Source: CALAED01 sp937891035 (lineage in GTDB: Bacteria; Actinomycetota; Actinomycetes; Streptosporangiales; Streptosporangiaceae). From it: DNA of 16,268 nucleotides. The stretch covers positions 1 through 16,268 of the forward strand of contig DASQSZ010000251.1 of NCBI GenBank assembly GCA_035642125.1. The letters run 5' to 3'. The translations under genes were made by a program, and so were the position numbers. Below, in pieces: positions 15,085-16,268 of this stretch. Under the pieces are notes generated by a model. It was not told where the DNA came from, did not search any database, and was given only the letters and a program-made list of their open reading frames with translations. How positions within the stretch are numbered: the first letter of the stretch is position 1; each line of letters opens with the position of its first letter.

Positions 15085-15855
15085 TTGCGGATCATCAGGT
15101 ACGACGCCGCGGGCTCACCGCGCTGGGGCGTCCTCGGTCCCGGCGACATGGTTCATGAGGCCGAGGGCGCGCCGTTCGGCGGGGGCGGGCTGCGTACGGG
15201 GCCGCCCGTCGCGCCCGTCGGCGAGGTGCGGCTGCTCGCGCCGGTGACCCCCAGCAAGATCGTCTGCGTGGGGCGCAACTACGCCGACCACGCCGCCGAG
15301 CTCGGCAACCCGGTGCCGAAGGAGCCGCTGATCTTCCTTAAGCCGCCGTCGTCGATCGTCGGGCCCGGCGCCGAGGTGGTCTACCCGGAGGCATCGGGGC
15401 GAGTGGACCCCGAGGCCGAGCTCGTCGCGGTCATCGGGCGGAGCGGCCGACGGGTGGCCGCCGAGAACGCCATGTCCATGGTCGCCGGCTACACGTGCGG
15501 CAACGACGTCACCGCACGTGACCTGCAAAAGAGCGATCCGCAGTGGACCCGCGGCAAGGGCTTCGACACGTTCTGCCCGCTCGGTCCCTGGGTGGACACC
15601 GAGTTCGACCCGGCCGACGTGCGGGTGACCTGCACCGTGGACGGGCAGGTCCGCCAGGACGGCCGTACCAAGGACTTCATCTTCGACATCCCGACCTTGA
15701 TCGCCTACATCACGGCGTTCGCGCGGCTTGAACCGGGCGACGTGATAATGACCGGTACCCCGTCCGGCGTGGGCCCGGTCCAGGTGGGCAACACGATGAC
15801 GGTCGCCGTGGAAGGCCTCGGCGAGCTCACCAACCGGGTGGTCGCCGATCGCTAG
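15085..15855 (+). CDS. Fumarylacetoacetate hydrolase (FAH) family protein
   Basis: This 256-residue enzyme is of the FAH fold, whose members hydrolyse or decarboxylate beta-diketo acids (acylpyruvase, oxaloacetate decarboxylase, 2-hydroxyhepta-2,4-diene-1,7-dioate isomerase) with Mg2+ or Mn2+. The metal ligands are present: E110 and E112 in VDPEAELVAVIG, D141 in GNDVTARDLQ. Family marks include KIVCVGRNYADHAAELGN (H69, E72), PLIFLKPPSSIVGPG, TRGKGFDTFCPLGPWV, FIFDIPTLIAYIT and GDVIMTGTPSGVG. The start is TTG 15085, with AGGGAGG 4 nt upstream. It follows the binding-protein gene by 16 nt with no terminator, so it is probably the last gene of the transporter operon and may act on the imported compound; that link is inferred. 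The exact reaction is not determined. Confidence 0.9.
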   Translation: MRIIRYDAAGSPRWGVLGPGDMVHEAEGAPFGGGGLRTGPPVAPVGEVRLLAPVTPSKIVCVGRNYADHAAELGNPVPKEPLIFLKPPSSIVGPGAEVVYPEASGRVDPEAELVAVIGRSGRRVAAENAMSMVAGYTCGNDVTARDLQKSDPQWTRGKGFDTFCPLGPWVDTEFDPADVRVTCTVDGQVRQDGRTKDFIFDIPTLIAYITAFARLEPGDVIMTGTPSGVGPVQVGNTMTVAVEGLGELTNRVVADR

Positions 15856-15894
15856 GCCCCGCGACCGCTAGGCCCGCGGACCGCTGGGTCCCCG
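15847..15894. repeat. Three imperfect 16-bp tandem repeats at the 3' end of the FAH gene
   Basis: Units GATCGCTAGGCCCCGC, GACCGCTAGGCCCGCG and GACCGCTGGGTCCCCG follow each other directly. The FAH stop codon TAG lies in the first unit. GGACC/GGTCC (15878-15891) forms a short stem across units two and three and is the only terminator-like structure in the gap. Confidence 0.75.
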
Positions 15895-15910
15895 GCCGTC
15901 CTGGCGCGGA

Positions 15911-15933
15911 ATGTCGGCGGTGGGTCGTACCGT
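15911..15933 (+). promoter_or_regulatory. RecA-independent DNA-damage promoter (RecA-NDp / PafBC type) of uvrB
   Basis: ATGTCGGCG (15911-15919), an 8-nt spacer and TACCGT (15928-15933) fit the published actinobacterial pattern tTGTCRGtg-N8-TAnnnT: the TGTCRG core, the spacing and the -10 all match. Transcription would start near 15940, about 24 nt before the uvrB start, leaving room for its ribosome binding site. Confidence 0.6.
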
Positions 15934-15963
15934 TGGAGGTGGATCCGCCGGAAGGAGACCAGC

Positions 15964-16268
15964 GTGCGGCCTGTCACCGATCTTCAGCGCACCGACGCGC
16001 CGTTCGAGGTCGTCACCGAGATGACGCCCGCCGGCGACCAGCCGCAGGCCATCGAGGAGCTCGAGCGGCGGATCAAGCGCGGCGACAAGGACGCGGTGCT
16101 GCTCGGCGCCACCGGCACCGGCAAGACCGCGACCATCGCCTGGCTGATCGAGCGGGTGCAGCGGCCGACCTTGGTCATGCAGCCCAACAAGACCCTCGCC
16201 GCGCAGTTCGCCAACGAGCTGCGCGAGATGTTGCCGGGCAACGCGGTCGAATACTTCGTCTCCTACTA
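15964..16268 (+). CDS. uvrB: Excinuclease ABC subunit B, N-terminal part
   Basis: The first 101 codons of UvrB, cut by the window edge. UvrB is the DNA-damage verifying helicase-like subunit of nucleotide excision repair; it is loaded by UvrA and recruits UvrC, and DNA polymerase I (polA in this window) fills the gap. Seen here are the Q-like motif PAGDQPQAIEEL (22-33), Walker A GATGTGKT (48-55), QPNKTLAAQFANELREMLP and EYFVSYY, which leads into the beta-hairpin region of the family. The GTG at 15964 has GGAAGGAG (15950-15957) 6 nt upstream, the strongest ribosome binding site in the window along with that of the binding-protein gene. A damage-type promoter lies just upstream. It is the last of the conserved polA-rpsA-coaE-uvrB series. 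Confidence 0.96.
   Translation, partial: MRPVTDLQRTDAPFEVVTEMTPAGDQPQAIEELERRIKRGDKDAVLLGATGTGKTATIAWLIERVQRPTLVMQPNKTLAAQFANELREMLPGNAVEYFVSY

Noticed and set aside
15908..15934. GGAAT-N19-GTT, similar to an ECF sigma-R/sigma-H promoter, before uvrB
   Set aside because: It overlaps the damage motif, which matches more positions with exact spacing; short GGAAT/GTT pairs arise easily by chance. Not excluded.

Overview
The window is GC-rich, densely coded DNA from an actinobacterium (Actinomycetota). GTG and TTG starts are frequent, the S1 and DNA polymerase I proteins are of actinobacterial type, and the genes polA - rpsA - coaE - uvrB stand in the order I recall for Mycobacterium and Streptomyces, with a liv transporter on the polA side as in Streptomyces. 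A filamentous (Streptosporangiales- or Streptomyces-like) host is a guess; the phylum is secure. I see no tRNA, rRNA, CRISPR array, insertion sequence or phage gene.

Layout. (1) 1-2140: the 3' end of a branched-chain amino-acid ABC operon: livM (partial), livG and livF, all overlapping. It ends in an 11-bp hairpin shared with a convergent gene. (2) 2189-2740, minus strand: a small DUF4352-like lipoprotein. It is divergent from polA across a 361-nt spacer that carries a perfect 22-bp palindrome. (3) 3102-5834: polA, whose 3'-5' exonuclease domain has lost its catalytic acids. (4) 5835-6210: polA hairpins, then a good promoter and a long leader for rpsA (6211-7686), which ends at a 15-bp hairpin. 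(5) 7985-9979: a many-pass membrane protein fused to an EEP (endonuclease/exonuclease/phosphatase) domain whose C-terminal catalytic residues are missing. (6) 10027-11156: a GNAT acetyltransferase and coaE (dephospho-CoA kinase). (7) 11338-15855: an ABC importer of the nitrate/sulfonate/taurine (NitT/TauT) type with one ATPase, two different permeases and a lipoprotein binding protein, followed in the same transcription direction by a fumarylacetoacetate-hydrolase (FAH) family enzyme. (8) 15964-end: the start of uvrB.

How the genes work together. polA and uvrB serve excision repair, rpsA translation and coaE the last step of CoA synthesis. The NitT/TauT-FAH cluster looks like an accessory uptake-and-catabolism operon set between coaE and uvrB; its substrate cannot be read from the sequence. 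Four genes (lipoprotein, polA, GNAT, coaE) lack a Shine-Dalgarno sequence and have a TAGnnT box 6-7 nt before the start codon, as in leaderless actinobacterial transcripts. uvrB instead has a Shine-Dalgarno sequence and an upstream motif that fits the RecA-independent DNA-damage (PafBC) promoter.

I found no wholly new system. The best leads are the degenerate EEP membrane protein, the uvrB damage promoter, the structured leader of the NitT/TauT operon and several exact short repeats or palindromes at promoters.
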